DNA from: Myxococcus hansupus
GTDB taxonomy: Bacteria > Myxococcota > Myxococcia > Myxococcales > Myxococcaceae
Direction of reading: 5' to 3'
DNA: 64,000 nucleotides
NCBI RefSeq assembly: GCF_000280925.3
Contig: NZ_CP012109.1
Location: 3,182,501-3,246,500, forward strand
Shown: positions 35,552 to 44,202 of the stretch, piece by piece
Layout of the letters: each line of letters begins with the position of its first letter
How positions within the stretch are numbered: position 1 is the stretch's first letter
The notes under the pieces: model-generated
What the model was told of the DNA's origin: nothing
The model's database searches: none
What the model saw: only the letters and a program-made list of their open reading frames with translations
Program-made: the position numbers and the translations under genes

Positions 35552-36292
35552 TCAGGCGCCGACGAGCGCGTCGCGGTAGCCACGGGGGTCGATGGCGCGA
35601 ATGGCTTCCACGGTGCGCGCATCGGGCAGCGGGGTGACGGGCAGCGTCTCCGGCACCTGGAAGGCGAAGCCGGTGCGCTCGGCGATGGATTCCTCCGTCG
35701 CCCAGGGGTGACGCGCGAGCAGCCGCGCTCCACCGGCGCCCAGCTCGAACACGCCCAGGTCGGAGATGAGCGTCACCGGCCGGCGCGGGTCGCGCGTGGT
35801 GGCGACCTGGACCGCGGGCACCAGGTTGCGGCGCGACTGCCGGGGCACCAGCAGCACGGGCTTTCGCACCCACTGCCGCAACGTCGCGGCGCCCGCCACG
35901 CCCGGGAACTTGGTGCGCGGTTTCTCCAGGCTGCCGCTGGCCGTCATGTTGGTGCTGCCTTCGGCATCGACCTCCGCCGCGCCGAAGAAGACGGTGTCCA
36001 CCCGCCCGCGCCGCGCATGGTCGAACAGGTCCGGAATGGTGATTTCCGCGGAGCGGCCGTCCAGATAGCCCAGGTCCTCGGAGGAGGGGAGCAGCGTGGG
36101 AATCTCCGGGTCCAGCGAGCCCACGCAGGCCAGGTACGTGAGGTCCGGCGCGTGGGTGGCGCGCGCAACCGCGATGGCGAGGATGGCCAGCGGCGATGCC
36201 ACGCCCGTGGCCACGACTCCGCCGTCGTCAATCTGCCGCGCCAGCAGCGCCACCACGGTCTCCGCCGGGGTGATGTCCAGGGGCGCGCTCAT
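35552..36292 (-). CDS. aibB: Glutaconyl-CoA decarboxylase-type subunit AibB
   Basis: 246 residues of the CoA-transferase I beta-subunit fold (VALLARQIDDGGVVATGVASPLAILAI; DTVFFGAAEVDAEGSTNM). In Myxococcus AibA and AibB together decarboxylate 3-methylglutaconyl-CoA to 3,3-dimethylacrylyl-CoA instead of moving CoA. The start overlaps the aibA stop as ATGA. Assignment rests on the family fold plus conserved gene order. Confidence 0.9.
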   Translation of the reverse strand: MSAPLDITPAETVVALLARQIDDGGVVATGVASPLAILAIAVARATHAPDLTYLACVGSLDPEIPTLLPSSEDLGYLDGRSAEITIPDLFDHARRGRVDTVFFGAAEVDAEGSTNMTASGSLEKPRTKFPGVAGAATLRQWVRKPVLLVPRQSRRNLVPAVQVATTRDPRRPVTLISDLGVFELGAGGARLLARHPWATEESIAERTGFAFQVPETLPVTPLPDARTVEAIRAIDPRGYRDALVGA

Positions 36293-37086
36293 GCCGCCCT
36301 CCGCGTCCGCAGCGACTCGAGGAACTCCGCCTCGCGGCCCGTCTCGGCCAGCGACAGGTAATGGGCCAGCATGGCGTCGTCGTGCGGGTACAGCCCGGCG
36401 CAGCCGGTGGGCAGCGCGCCGCCGGGGGCCAGCACGATGCGGTCCACCTGGAAGCCAGGCAGCGTGGCGCGAGGCAGCTTCGTCACGCGCTCCTCCACCG
36501 TGGCAATCACGCGCTTCGCCGCGCCCGCCACCAGCAGGTCCGTGGTGGGGTCCTCCATGTAGAGGTTGCCGCGCTCGTCCGCGGCGCGCGCGTGAATCAG
36601 CGCCACGTCCGGGTAGTACGCGGGCTCCACCGCCACGCGCTGACCGGTGAAGGGGTCCTCCACCGTGGGCGGCGGCTCCGTGCGCGCCAGGTCGGACACC
36701 TCCGCGTCCGGCGCGGGGATGAAGGGCAGCCCCATGGACGCCGCGCGCAGCCGCTGGACGACGCGGTAGCCGTCATGTTCGCGCCAGGAGAGGGTGCCTT
36801 GCTCCATGGCCCGCTTGAGACAGGGCATGGGGCGCACGCGGCCCTGGAGGCTCAGCGCGCCGAAGGCAATCTCCAGCGTCTCCAGACAGCCGCCCGCCAC
36901 GAGGAACTCCGCGGGCAAGGGGTTGGGCAGCGAGATGAGGCCGAGCTTCCGCTTGCCCTGGGCGATGAGCTCCAGCACCAGCGCCATGGGCGCGCGGCCG
37001 AGCATGAAGCCGCCGGTGGCCAGCGACGCTCCGTCCGGAATGGACGCCACGGCTTCTTCCAACGAACACCAGCGCGCCGTCTTCAT
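36289..37086 (-). CDS. aibA: Glutaconyl-CoA decarboxylase-type subunit AibA
   Basis: 265 residues of the CoA-transferase I alpha-subunit fold (VASIPDGASLATGGFMLGRAPMALVLEL; DVALIHARAADERGNLYME). It pairs with AibB to decarboxylate 3-methylglutaconyl-CoA. It overlaps aibR (ATGA) upstream and aibB downstream, which fits equal production of the two subunits. Confidence 0.9.
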   Translation of the reverse strand: MKTARWCSLEEAVASIPDGASLATGGFMLGRAPMALVLELIAQGKRKLGLISLPNPLPAEFLVAGGCLETLEIAFGALSLQGRVRPMPCLKRAMEQGTLSWREHDGYRVVQRLRAASMGLPFIPAPDAEVSDLARTEPPPTVEDPFTGQRVAVEPAYYPDVALIHARAADERGNLYMEDPTTDLLVAGAAKRVIATVEERVTKLPRATLPGFQVDRIVLAPGGALPTGCAGLYPHDDAMLAHYLSLAETGREAEFLESLRTRRAA

Positions 37087-37772
37087 GCGTCCTCCGGGTC
37101 AGTCCCGGTGGCGGTGGCGGCGGTGCGCGGCACCATGCGCAGCGCGGCGGAGCCCGGAAGGCCCGCGAGGTCCGCGGCCGTGAGGGGCGGGAACAGCATG
37201 TCCACCATGCCGTCGGCGATCTGCTCGTCCGTGAGGCGCCCGTCCGGCTTGAACCACTTGTAGATCCACAGCACCATGCCCAGGAACGAGAAGGCGCCCA
37301 CCGTGGGGTCCACGGGACGGATGAGGCCCTGCTGCGACGCCTGCCCGAAGGCCTCCTCCAGGAAGTCGACGTACTTCTTCTTCCGGGCGTCGATGAAGGC
37401 GCGCGCCTCGCCGGTGAGCGTGGCGTGCTCGTGGAGGATGATGATGACCTCCTTGCTCCACCCCCGCGTCACCAGCAGGATGTTGTGGCGCATGCACGCG
37501 CGCAGCCGCTCCACCGGATTGGGGATGTCCTGCACGCGCGAGAGGACCTGCTCCTCGAACAAGTCCATCCCGTAATTCATGATGGCGAAGAGCAACTGCT
37601 CCTTGTTCTGGATGTGGTGGTAGAGGCCCGCCTTCGTCATGCGGCACGCGGCGGCGATCTCCTGCATCGACGTGCCCTCGTACCCCCGGTCGCAGATGAG
37701 CCTCGCCGCCGTTTCCAAGATGGCCCGGTAGCGCTCGCCCTCGTCCGGCTTCCGTCCTCCGGTGTTCGTCAC
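37083..37772 (-). CDS. aibR: TetR-type regulator AibR
   Basis: 229 residues from a GTG with AGAGGAG just upstream. The N-terminal helix-turn-helix reads LETAARLICDRGYEGTSMQEIAAACRMTKAGLYHHI, the TetR signature, followed by a helical ligand-binding domain. In Myxococcus AibR represses the operon and releases DNA in response to isovaleryl-CoA. Here the gene is first in the operon, with a perfect palindrome 19 bases before its start, consistent with autorepression. Confidence 0.9.
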   Translation of the reverse strand: MTNTGGRKPDEGERYRAILETAARLICDRGYEGTSMQEIAAACRMTKAGLYHHIQNKEQLLFAIMNYGMDLFEEQVLSRVQDIPNPVERLRACMRHNILLVTRGWSKEVIIILHEHATLTGEARAFIDARKKKYVDFLEEAFGQASQQGLIRPVDPTVGAFSFLGMVLWIYKWFKPDGRLTDEQIADGMVDMLFPPLTAADLAGLPGSAALRMVPRTAATATGTDPEDA

Positions 37773-37790
37773 GTGTGCTCCTCTTTCTCG

Positions 37791-37808
37791 ACCTACCGAC
37801 CGGTAGGT
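37791..37808. promoter_or_regulatory. Palindromic TetR-type operator upstream of aibR
   Basis: ACCTACCGACCGGTAGGT is a perfect inverted repeat of two 8-bp arms with a 2-bp centre. It lies in the gap between aibR and the divergent histidine kinase, 19 bases before the aibR start codon. Size and place fit a TetR dimer site; binding by AibR is inferred from position. Confidence 0.7.
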
Positions 37809-37925
37809 AACAGCGTCCGACGCAGGGTGTCAATCGCCAAAGTCGGCGCCCAGGCACGCGAGCCTCTTGTTTTCCCTGCTATTTCAAGGGGTTGGGTACT
37901 CGCCGGCGGTTAGACTCCGCGGCCC

Positions 37926-40041
37926 ATGCGGTACGCGCTCATCCCCATCCTGCTGCTCTGCGCCGCCCTCACGACCGTGGGGGTGGGGGTTTTCACCCTG
38001 CTCGAACGCAACCGGGAGGACCAGGCGCGGCAGTTCGCGGTGGAGCGCCAGGCCCAGCTCGATGAGGCCACGCGCGGTGTGGCGGAGACGCTGGAGGACG
38101 TGGCCGAGGACCTGCGCTTCGCGGGCGAGTTGATGTCCCAGCCGGGCACGGTCGCCGAGCACCGCCGCGAGCTGCGCGCGTTGCTGGAGGCGGTGGGCCA
38201 GTACAAGGTCATCATCGCCTATGACGCCCGGGCCAGGAGTGGCTGCGCATGTTGGACCGGCGCATGGGCAAGCAGGTGGCGCGCGCGCCCGTGCTGGCGC
38301 AGATGACGGATGCGGCCCGGCGCGCGCTCGCGCGTCCTCCGGGCGACGTCACCATGTCGCCGCCCGTGGAGGACGGTGGTTCGGATGGGCTGCGCGTCAT
38401 GGCCACGGCGTTGCCCCTGGATGACTCGGGCCGTCCCGGTGGCGCGGTGGCGGTGCTGGTGGACACCACATCCTTCTTCATGCCGCTGCGCATCGTCACG
38501 TCGGACCCGGATGCGCGGCTGCTGCTGTTGGGCGCGTACGGTCAGCCCACTTCCGCGAGCGACGCCACGCTGGTGGATTGGTTCCGGCGGCTGGAGCTGG
38601 AGCGCTCGTTGGTGCCGGGCTTCACGGAGTTGATCGCGCGCATGCGCGAGGGCGAACGCGGCGCCTTTCCCCTGCGCGCGGAAGAAGCCGAGCGGCTGGG
38701 CCTGGGGCGCTCCGAGGCCATCGCCGTGTTCACGCCCATCCGCGTCCGAGGCGGCAGTCACTGGTCCGCGGCGACGCTGGTGTCCACGGCGACGCTGCGC
38801 TCGCATCAGCAGGCGCTCATCTGGCGGCTCCTGGCGGCGGCGTTGCTCGTGGCGCTCTTCCTCGTGACGTTCGCGGTGTACGTGGTGCTGGCGCAGCGCA
38901 GGGCGGCGGCGCTCCGGGAGAGCCGGCAGCACGCGGACCAGCTCGCGCACCTTCACGACAAGACGCAGAAGATTCTCGACCACATTCCCTCGGGCGTGCT
39001 GGCGCTCACCGCGGACGGGCGCATCAGCGCGGTGAATCAGGTGCTGCGCGCGCGCATGCCGCCCGACGCCATTCATGCGCCGTTGGAGTCCGCCTTTCCC
39101 CAGGCGCCGGGGCCGGTGGTGGCGCGGATTCGCGCGCTGGTGGCGGCGGCGGCCAGCGAGTCCCGGGCGCACAGTGTGCTGGGCGAGACGCTGGTTCTCT
39201 TTGGCGAGGAGGGCCGGTTCAACCTCCATGCGGTGCCGTTGGAGGCGCGCCACCCGGAGGTTCAGACGCTGCTGGTGGTGGAGGACTTGAGCAACGTGCG
39301 CGCCCTGGAGACGCAGCTCCTTCGCGCGGAGAAGCTGGCCACGGTGGGTGTGCTCGCCGCGGGCATCGCGCATGAAATCGGGACGCCGCTGGGGGTGGTG
39401 CGCGGACGGGCCGAGTACGTCCTGAGCAAGCTGGGCAAGGAGCACCCGCAGGGGCCCGGCATCGCCGTCATCATCGAACAGATTGACCGGGTGAGCCGCA
39501 CGCTGCGCCAGCTCCTGGACTTCTCCCGCTTGCAGCCCACCGCGGTTCGCCCGGTGCCCTTGGACGCCATCCTGCGCGACGTCCATGAGCTGCTGCGCGT
39601 GGAGGTGGAGCGGCGGCAGATTCACTTGGAGATGGAGGTCCCGGCCTCGCTTCCGCCGTTGGCCGCCGACCCGGACCAGCTCCAGCAGGTGCTGGTGAAC
39701 CTGGCGCTCAACGCCTGTCATGCCTGCGGCGAGGGCGGCCGGGTGACGCTGTCCGCGTCGATGTCGGAGGGCCCAGGCGTGGAGCCATGGGGCCTGGTCT
39801 CGCTGTCCATTCGCGACGACGGCTGCGGCATCCCCCGCGAGCACCTCAATCAGGTCTTCGACCCGTTCTTCACCACGAAGAAGCGGGGCAGGGCACGGGG
39901 CTGGGCCTGACGATGGTGGCCCACGTCGTGCGCAACCACGGTGGCCGGTTGGAGCTGGAGAGCGAGGAGGGCCGGGGCACCTGCGTCACCGTGTCGTGGC
40001 CCAGCGCGAAGCCCGGTACGGAGGAGCGGTATGTCGGCTAA
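37926..40041 (+). CDS. Sensor histidine kinase (two frameshifts as read)
   Basis: Three frames (from 37926, 38249 and up to 40041) join into one kinase of about 705 residues. The joins need one G added at 38230-38232 (giving DARGQEWLRMLDRR) and one at 39885-39888 (giving KKRGQGTGLGLTM). Layout: N-terminal membrane span, extracytoplasmic sensor region, second span near LAAALLVALFLVTFAVYVV, a short PAS-like region, dimerisation box with IAHEIGTPL (phospho-His), and an ATPase domain with the N, G1 and G2 boxes. It overlaps the NtrC-type regulator by 11 bases, so the pair is a two-component system. The signal is unknown. Confidence 0.85.
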
Positions 40042-41389
40042 GGGACGCATCCTGGTGGTGGATGACCACGTGGAGATGGGGCTCATGCTGCGCGAGCCCC
40101 TCACGGACGCGGGCTACGGGGTGGACCTGTCCACGGGCGGCGAGGAGGCCATCCGGATGGCGCGCGCGCGGCCCTATGACGCGGTGCTGTGCGACCTGCG
40201 GATGGAAGGCGTGGACGGCCTGGACGTGTTGGAGGCCGTGCGCGCGCTCGACGCGGACGTCCCCGTGTTGATGATGACGGCCTTCGGTGGCGTGGAGAGC
40301 GCGGTCGAGGCGATGCGGCGCGGCGCCTTTCACTACTTCACCAAGCCCTTCCGGCTGGACGAGGTGCTCGTCTTCCTGGAGCGCGCGCTGAAGGAGCGCC
40401 GGCTCCACGCGGAGAACCGGGCCCTGCGGCGGGCCGCCGCCGAGCGCAGCGGACTGGGCGCCCTGGTGGGACGCAGCGCGGCGATGCGTCACCTGTATGA
40501 ACTCATCGACCGCGTCGCGCACGCCCACGCGGCGGTGTTGCTGCGAGGGCCCAGCGGCACGGGCAAGGAGCTGGTGGCCCGCGCGCTGCACTTCCAGGGG
40601 CCGCGCGCCTCCGGGCCCTTCGTGGCCGTCAACTGCACGGCGCTGCCCCATGAGCTGCTGGAGAGCGAGCTCTTCGGACACTTGAAGGGCGCCTTCACCG
40701 GGGCGACGCACGCCCGGCGCGGTCTCTTCGTGGAGGCGGACCAAGGCACGCTGTTCCTCGACGAGATTGGCGACATGCCGCTGGAGCTCCAGGCCCGGCT
40801 GCTGCGCGTCCTCGAGGACGGCGAGGTGCGCGCGGTGGGCGCGGATGGCAGCCGCACGGTGGACGTGCGGGTCGTCGCCGCCACCCATCAGGATTTGGAA
40901 GCGCGGGTGCGCGAGGGGCGCTTTCGCGCGGACCTCTTCTACCGTCTCAATGTCGTCACGCTCCGGCTGCCGCCCTTGTCGGAGCGGTGTGAGGACATCC
41001 CCCTGTTGGTGGAGCACTTCATCACCCGCGCCCGCGCCCGCAACCCGCGCGCCTGCATGCAGTCGCTCGCGCCCGAGGCCGTGGCCGTGCTGGCCAACAT
41101 GCCCTGGCCGGGAAACGTGAGGGAGTTGGAGAACCTGATAGAGCGGCTCGCCGTCATGGTGTCGCGCGAGGTGGTGGGGCTGGAAGACCTGCGCCCACAC
41201 CTGCCGCCCGAATCACCCGAAGTGCAGCCCTTGGTGATGGCGCAGCACGCCCTGTGGCCGCTGCGGCGGCTGGAGGGCGAGTACATCGCGTGGATGGTGA
41301 CACGCTGCGGCGGGAACAAGACGCGCGCCGCGGAGGTGCTCGGCATCGATGTGTCGACCATCCACCGACGCGAGCGGGAGCGCGGGTAG
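40031..41389 (+). CDS. NtrC-family sigma-54 activator
   Basis: 452 residues from the ATG at 40031, with GAGGAG 5 bases upstream. Receiver domain with ILVVDDH and phospho-Asp in LCDLRMEG (about 54-55); AAA+ domain with GPSGTGKE near 172, sigma-54 contact loop GAFTGAT near 220, and LFLDEIGDM. It ends in a Fis-type helix-turn-helix (TRAAEVLGIDVSTIHRRERER). It should be phosphorylated by the overlapping kinase and open sigma-54 promoters; no target is evident in its immediate surroundings. Confidence 0.94.
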   Translation: MSAKGRILVVDDHVEMGLMLREPLTDAGYGVDLSTGGEEAIRMARARPYDAVLCDLRMEGVDGLDVLEAVRALDADVPVLMMTAFGGVESAVEAMRRGAFHYFTKPFRLDEVLVFLERALKERRLHAENRALRRAAAERSGLGALVGRSAAMRHLYELIDRVAHAHAAVLLRGPSGTGKELVARALHFQGPRASGPFVAVNCTALPHELLESELFGHLKGAFTGATHARRGLFVEADQGTLFLDEIGDMPLELQARLLRVLEDGEVRAVGADGSRTVDVRVVAATHQDLEARVREGRFRADLFYRLNVVTLRLPPLSERCEDIPLLVEHFITRARARNPRACMQSLAPEAVAVLANMPWPGNVRELENLIERLAVMVSREVVGLEDLRPHLPPESPEVQPLVMAQHALWPLRRLEGEYIAWMVTRCGGNKTRAAEVLGIDVSTIHRRERERG

Positions 41390-41510
41390 GGCGGGCGGGA
41401 CACCGTGGTAATCCGCCATGCTCGGCTGGCGTGATGCAACGGTCCGCGCCGGTGCGGGCGTGTCCCCCGGGGCGGAGCGGGCGGGCATGGGTGTTGCTTG
41501 ATGTTCCAAC

Positions 41511-41924
41511 GTGAAGTCTTCGTCCACTGCCCGTGCCCTCCTGCTCGGAGGAGATGCGTCACTCGGCTCGCTCCTCGAGGACGTGCTGGCCGAGCTGGGC
41601 ATCGCGCTGGAGTCGAGCGCGGCCGCGGCGGACCGGCCGGACCTCGTGCTCGTTCACGTCGAGCGGGGTGAGAGCCTCCCGTGTCAGCTCAAGCTCGCCC
41701 GGGAGCTCTCCGCGCAGGGGCCCGTCATCGTGCTGGTGCCCTTCGCGGATGAGCGGCTGGTGGGACTCGCCCTGCGGCTGGGCGCCCGCGACTGTTTCGC
41801 GATGGGCAGCCCGCTCGACGAGCTTCGCAGGGTGTTGATGGCGCACGTCCCCGTGCAGCCGAGTCTGGCGTTCATTTCTCCCGGCGGGGCCGTGCCGCCG
41901 TCTCCTGGGTCCACCCATGATTGA
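41511..41924 (+). CDS. Degenerate receiver-like protein
   Basis: 137 residues from a GTG. The beta-alpha pattern (ALLLGGDASLGSLLEDVLAELG; PDLVLVHVERG; GPVIVLVPFADE; GARDCFAMGSPLDELRRVL) follows a response-regulator receiver. The acidic pair at the first strand and the phospho-Asp are not convincing, so it may be a non-phosphorylated pseudo-receiver. It overlaps the next gene by 8 bases and stands 121 bp after the NtrC-type gene. Confidence 0.6.
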   Translation: MKSSSTARALLLGGDASLGSLLEDVLAELGIALESSAAAADRPDLVLVHVERGESLPCQLKLARELSAQGPVIVLVPFADERLVGLALRLGARDCFAMGSPLDELRRVLMAHVPVQPSLAFISPGGAVPPSPGSTHD

Positions 41925-42417
41925 GCCACTCGCCGTTCCCGCGTCGCTGCCTGGTTCTCCCGCGTTTTCGGAACGGCCGGCCGTGGCGCCGCCCGCGCCC
42001 TCCGAAGCACCGCTGTTCCAAGAGGCGGGCATGCTGGTGACGACCGAGCGGGTGGTGGCCCGGGGCAAGACGCTGCTGCTCGCGGACATCCAGCGCGTGG
42101 AGTCCGTGCGGCGCACGCCGCGCATGGTGCCTGTGATTGCCACGCTGGGCCTGTCCATGAGCGTGGGGTTGCCCGCCCTGTCCGCGCTGTCCGTCTCGGC
42201 CAGCGCGTCCCGGGGCGTCTACGAGGCCGCGCTGATTGCCGTCGTCCTGGTCATCTTCGGGTGCATCGCCCGGCTCGTGCTCGCCGAGGAGTCCTACCGG
42301 CTGATGCTCCACACCCGCGCGGGCGCGTGGCGCGTGCACACCAGCAAGGACGCGCAGGGCTCCATCCGGCTGGCGGGCCTCATCCAGGAGGCCGTCGCGG
42401 CGCGGCTGCGTCGCTGA
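41917..42417 (+). CDS. DUF6232-like membrane protein
   Basis: 166 residues. A Pro-rich N-terminus is followed by MLVTTERVVARGKTLLLADIQRVES, the start typical of DUF6232. A hydrophobic region then follows (VPVIATLGLSMSVGLPALSALSV, ALIAVVLVIFGCIARLVLA), and then HTRAGAWRVHTSKDAQGSIRLAGLIQEAV. Probably a membrane-bound PH-like protein of unknown role. It converges on the sulfotransferase gene with 12 bp between them. Confidence 0.7.
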   Translation: MIEPLAVPASLPGSPAFSERPAVAPPAPSEAPLFQEAGMLVTTERVVARGKTLLLADIQRVESVRRTPRMVPVIATLGLSMSVGLPALSALSVSASASRGVYEAALIAVVLVIFGCIARLVLAEESYRLMLHTRAGAWRVHTSKDAQGSIRLAGLIQEAVAARLRR

Positions 42418-42429
42418 GGCCTCGTTGCG

Positions 42430-43419
42430 TCAGGGCGGGGCGTGGCCCTTCAGCCGCTCCGCTTCGAGCGCGTCATGGACGGGGCGGCACCAGCGCTCCG
42501 CCAGCTCACGCGCGAGCGGCGAGACCCGCCGGGCCTTCTCCTGGGTGTCGTCCTCGAAGGGCAGCACCGGGTTCTTCGCGTTGCGCTCCAGCACGTCGCG
42601 CAGGCGCGCGTCGTCGTCGCCTGTCAGCGCCACGCCGAACAGCTCCGTGAGCAGCGGCATGGCTTCCCGCTGGAGCTGCCGGTGGTCCACCAGCCGCGCC
42701 GGAGCCTGACGCGCCTGGTAGCCCCGCCGCCCGGCCTCGCAGTAGGCCGCCAGCACGCGCGCGCCGTACTCGTCCAGGGGCATGCCCTCCAACTGTCCGG
42801 ACGCCAGGCCCAGGTGCTCCGGCGGCAACAGCCCCGGCAACATGTGCGCGCCCCGGTGGTTCTGGTGTGAGGCCATGACCTCCACCGGGTCTCGGTAGAG
42901 GAACATCCACGGCACGCCGGGAAAGGCGCGCTGGAGGAGCGGAAGCTCCAGCACGTGCCACGCGTCCAGCTTGAGGAACACCGCGCGTTCGTCCGGATGG
43001 CGCTGCTGGCCCAACGCGCTCACCACCGCGCGAAGCCATTCGACGCGCTGCGCGTCGGTGAGACCGGGCAGCCGTTGATGCGCCCGCAGCACCGTGTCCA
43101 CGGGACCCGCCTCGGAGAGGACGATGTTCCGGGGCAGCGCGGCCAGGAGCTGCGCCACCAGCGTGGAGCCGCAGCGGGACATGTGGAACACCAGCCCCCG
43201 CACGGGCAGCCCCGGCCGCCGGGCCTGCCGCGCCACCAGGTCCTCCATGGACGTCTGGTGCCGGAAGAGCATGGCGAACGGGTGGCGCAGGCGCCGCTCC
43301 AACGTCTCATCGAAGAACGGGTCGGTGAAGCGCTGGTCGCCCAGGTGGCACCAGTCCACGCGCAGCCGGCCTGCGTCCTCATGGATGCGCGCGGGCACCC
43401 AGCCTTCGAGCGTGGTCAT
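42430..43419 (-). CDS. Sulfotransferase-family protein
   Basis: 329 residues from the ATG that overlaps the Nif11 gene stop (ATGA). FHMSRCGSTLVAQLLA near residue 75 is the 5'-phosphosulfate loop of PAPS-dependent sulfotransferases, and MFLYRDPVEVMASH the 3'-phosphate region. It would transfer sulfate to a hydroxyl or amine. As third gene after an Asp/Asn hydroxylase and a Nif11 peptide, it may sulfate a hydroxyl placed by the hydroxylase, but this is inference. Confidence 0.82.
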   Translation of the reverse strand: MTTLEGWVPARIHEDAGRLRVDWCHLGDQRFTDPFFDETLERRLRHPFAMLFRHQTSMEDLVARQARRPGLPVRGLVFHMSRCGSTLVAQLLAALPRNIVLSEAGPVDTVLRAHQRLPGLTDAQRVEWLRAVVSALGQQRHPDERAVFLKLDAWHVLELPLLQRAFPGVPWMFLYRDPVEVMASHQNHRGAHMLPGLLPPEHLGLASGQLEGMPLDEYGARVLAAYCEAGRRGYQARQAPARLVDHRQLQREAMPLLTELFGVALTGDDDARLRDVLERNAKNPVLPFEDDTQEKARRVSPLARELAERWCRPVHDALEAERLKGHAPP

Positions 43420-43622
43420 ATCCAGCGCTCCCGCCACGCCCGGCGGGCCTCGCGCAGGGCCTCCTGGACGTCCTCGGCGGTGAAGTGACAGCCCTGCGCA
43501 GCGCCCAACGCCACGGCCCGGGCGAGGAACGTGGCGGTGTCCGGTGTGTCGCGCAGGGCTTTTTGAAGCGCCGTGTCCTCGAGGACGCGCTGACGGAAGC
43601 GCTCGAAGGCCTCACGCTCCAT
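43416..43622 (-). CDS. Nif11-domain small protein (possible peptide precursor)
   Basis: 68 residues. FERFRQRVLEDTALQKAL, then FLARAVALGAAQ and CHFTAEDVQEAL, match the Nif11 domain, which serves as the leader in one class of RiPP precursors. After the domain only about a dozen residues remain (REARRAWRERWI), so any core would be very short and rich in Trp and Arg. There is no GG cleavage site in the tail. It overlaps the hydroxylase gene by 11 bases and the sulfotransferase by 4, so the three are one unit. Confidence 0.75.
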   Translation of the reverse strand: MEREAFERFRQRVLEDTALQKALRDTPDTATFLARAVALGAAQGCHFTAEDVQEALREARRAWRERWI

Positions 43623-44193
43623 GAATGGCTCCGGCGAAGACGTCGCGCAGCCAGTCGTTCAACGCGCAGTCCAGCACCAGGTGGACGCGGTCGGTGTCGC
43701 TGGGGTTGTCCACGCGGTGCGGGTGGTTGAAGTCCAGGTACCAGCACTCGCCCGGCTGGAGCACCACGCGCTCACCCGCCAGGAAGAAGGCCACGTCGGG
43801 GTGCGTGGTGACGGGGACATGGAGCCGCACCTCGCCGTCCGCGTAGCCCAGGTTGTAGTCGGTGTGCTCCCGGATGTGCGCGCCCGCCGCGAGCTTCAGC
43901 AGCCGCGCCGCGCCAATGGGGCACTGGAACGTGGCCAGCACGGCGCGGAACGCGGGACAGCGCGACAGCAGCGGCGTGTCGGCGTAACGCTCCCGGCCGG
44001 TGGGGTCCGGGTAGATGTGTCCGTCCCTGCCGCCGACGGAGCGGAGGGGCACGCCGCTCCATTCGCCTTCGTACTCGCGCTTGTTGAAGTGGGGCACCCA
44101 CGCCTCGGCGGGGAGGCTCGCGAGCTCGTGCTGGAGCGGGGCCGCGTCGAAGTGGAAGGGCAGACGGAGGCGGTCGGGCACGGCGGTTGGCAT
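43612..44193 (-). CDS. Aspartyl/asparaginyl beta-hydroxylase-family protein
   Basis: 193 residues of the Asp/Asn hydroxylase family of Fe(II)/2-oxoglutarate oxygenases. HIREHTDYNLG holds the first metal His, RLHVPVTTHPD the conserved core strand, GECWYLDFNHPHRVDN the second His, and DRVHLVLD the oxoglutarate Arg. No membrane anchor. It probably hydroxylates a side chain of a peptide or free amino acid. It is first in the set with the Nif11 protein and the sulfotransferase, and 9 bp after the stop of the GGDEF-like gene. Confidence 0.85.
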   Translation of the reverse strand: MPTAVPDRLRLPFHFDAAPLQHELASLPAEAWVPHFNKREYEGEWSGVPLRSVGGRDGHIYPDPTGRERYADTPLLSRCPAFRAVLATFQCPIGAARLLKLAAGAHIREHTDYNLGYADGEVRLHVPVTTHPDVAFFLAGERVVLQPGECWYLDFNHPHRVDNPSDTDRVHLVLDCALNDWLRDVFAGAIHGA

Positions 44194-44202
44194 GCGAGGC
44201 TC

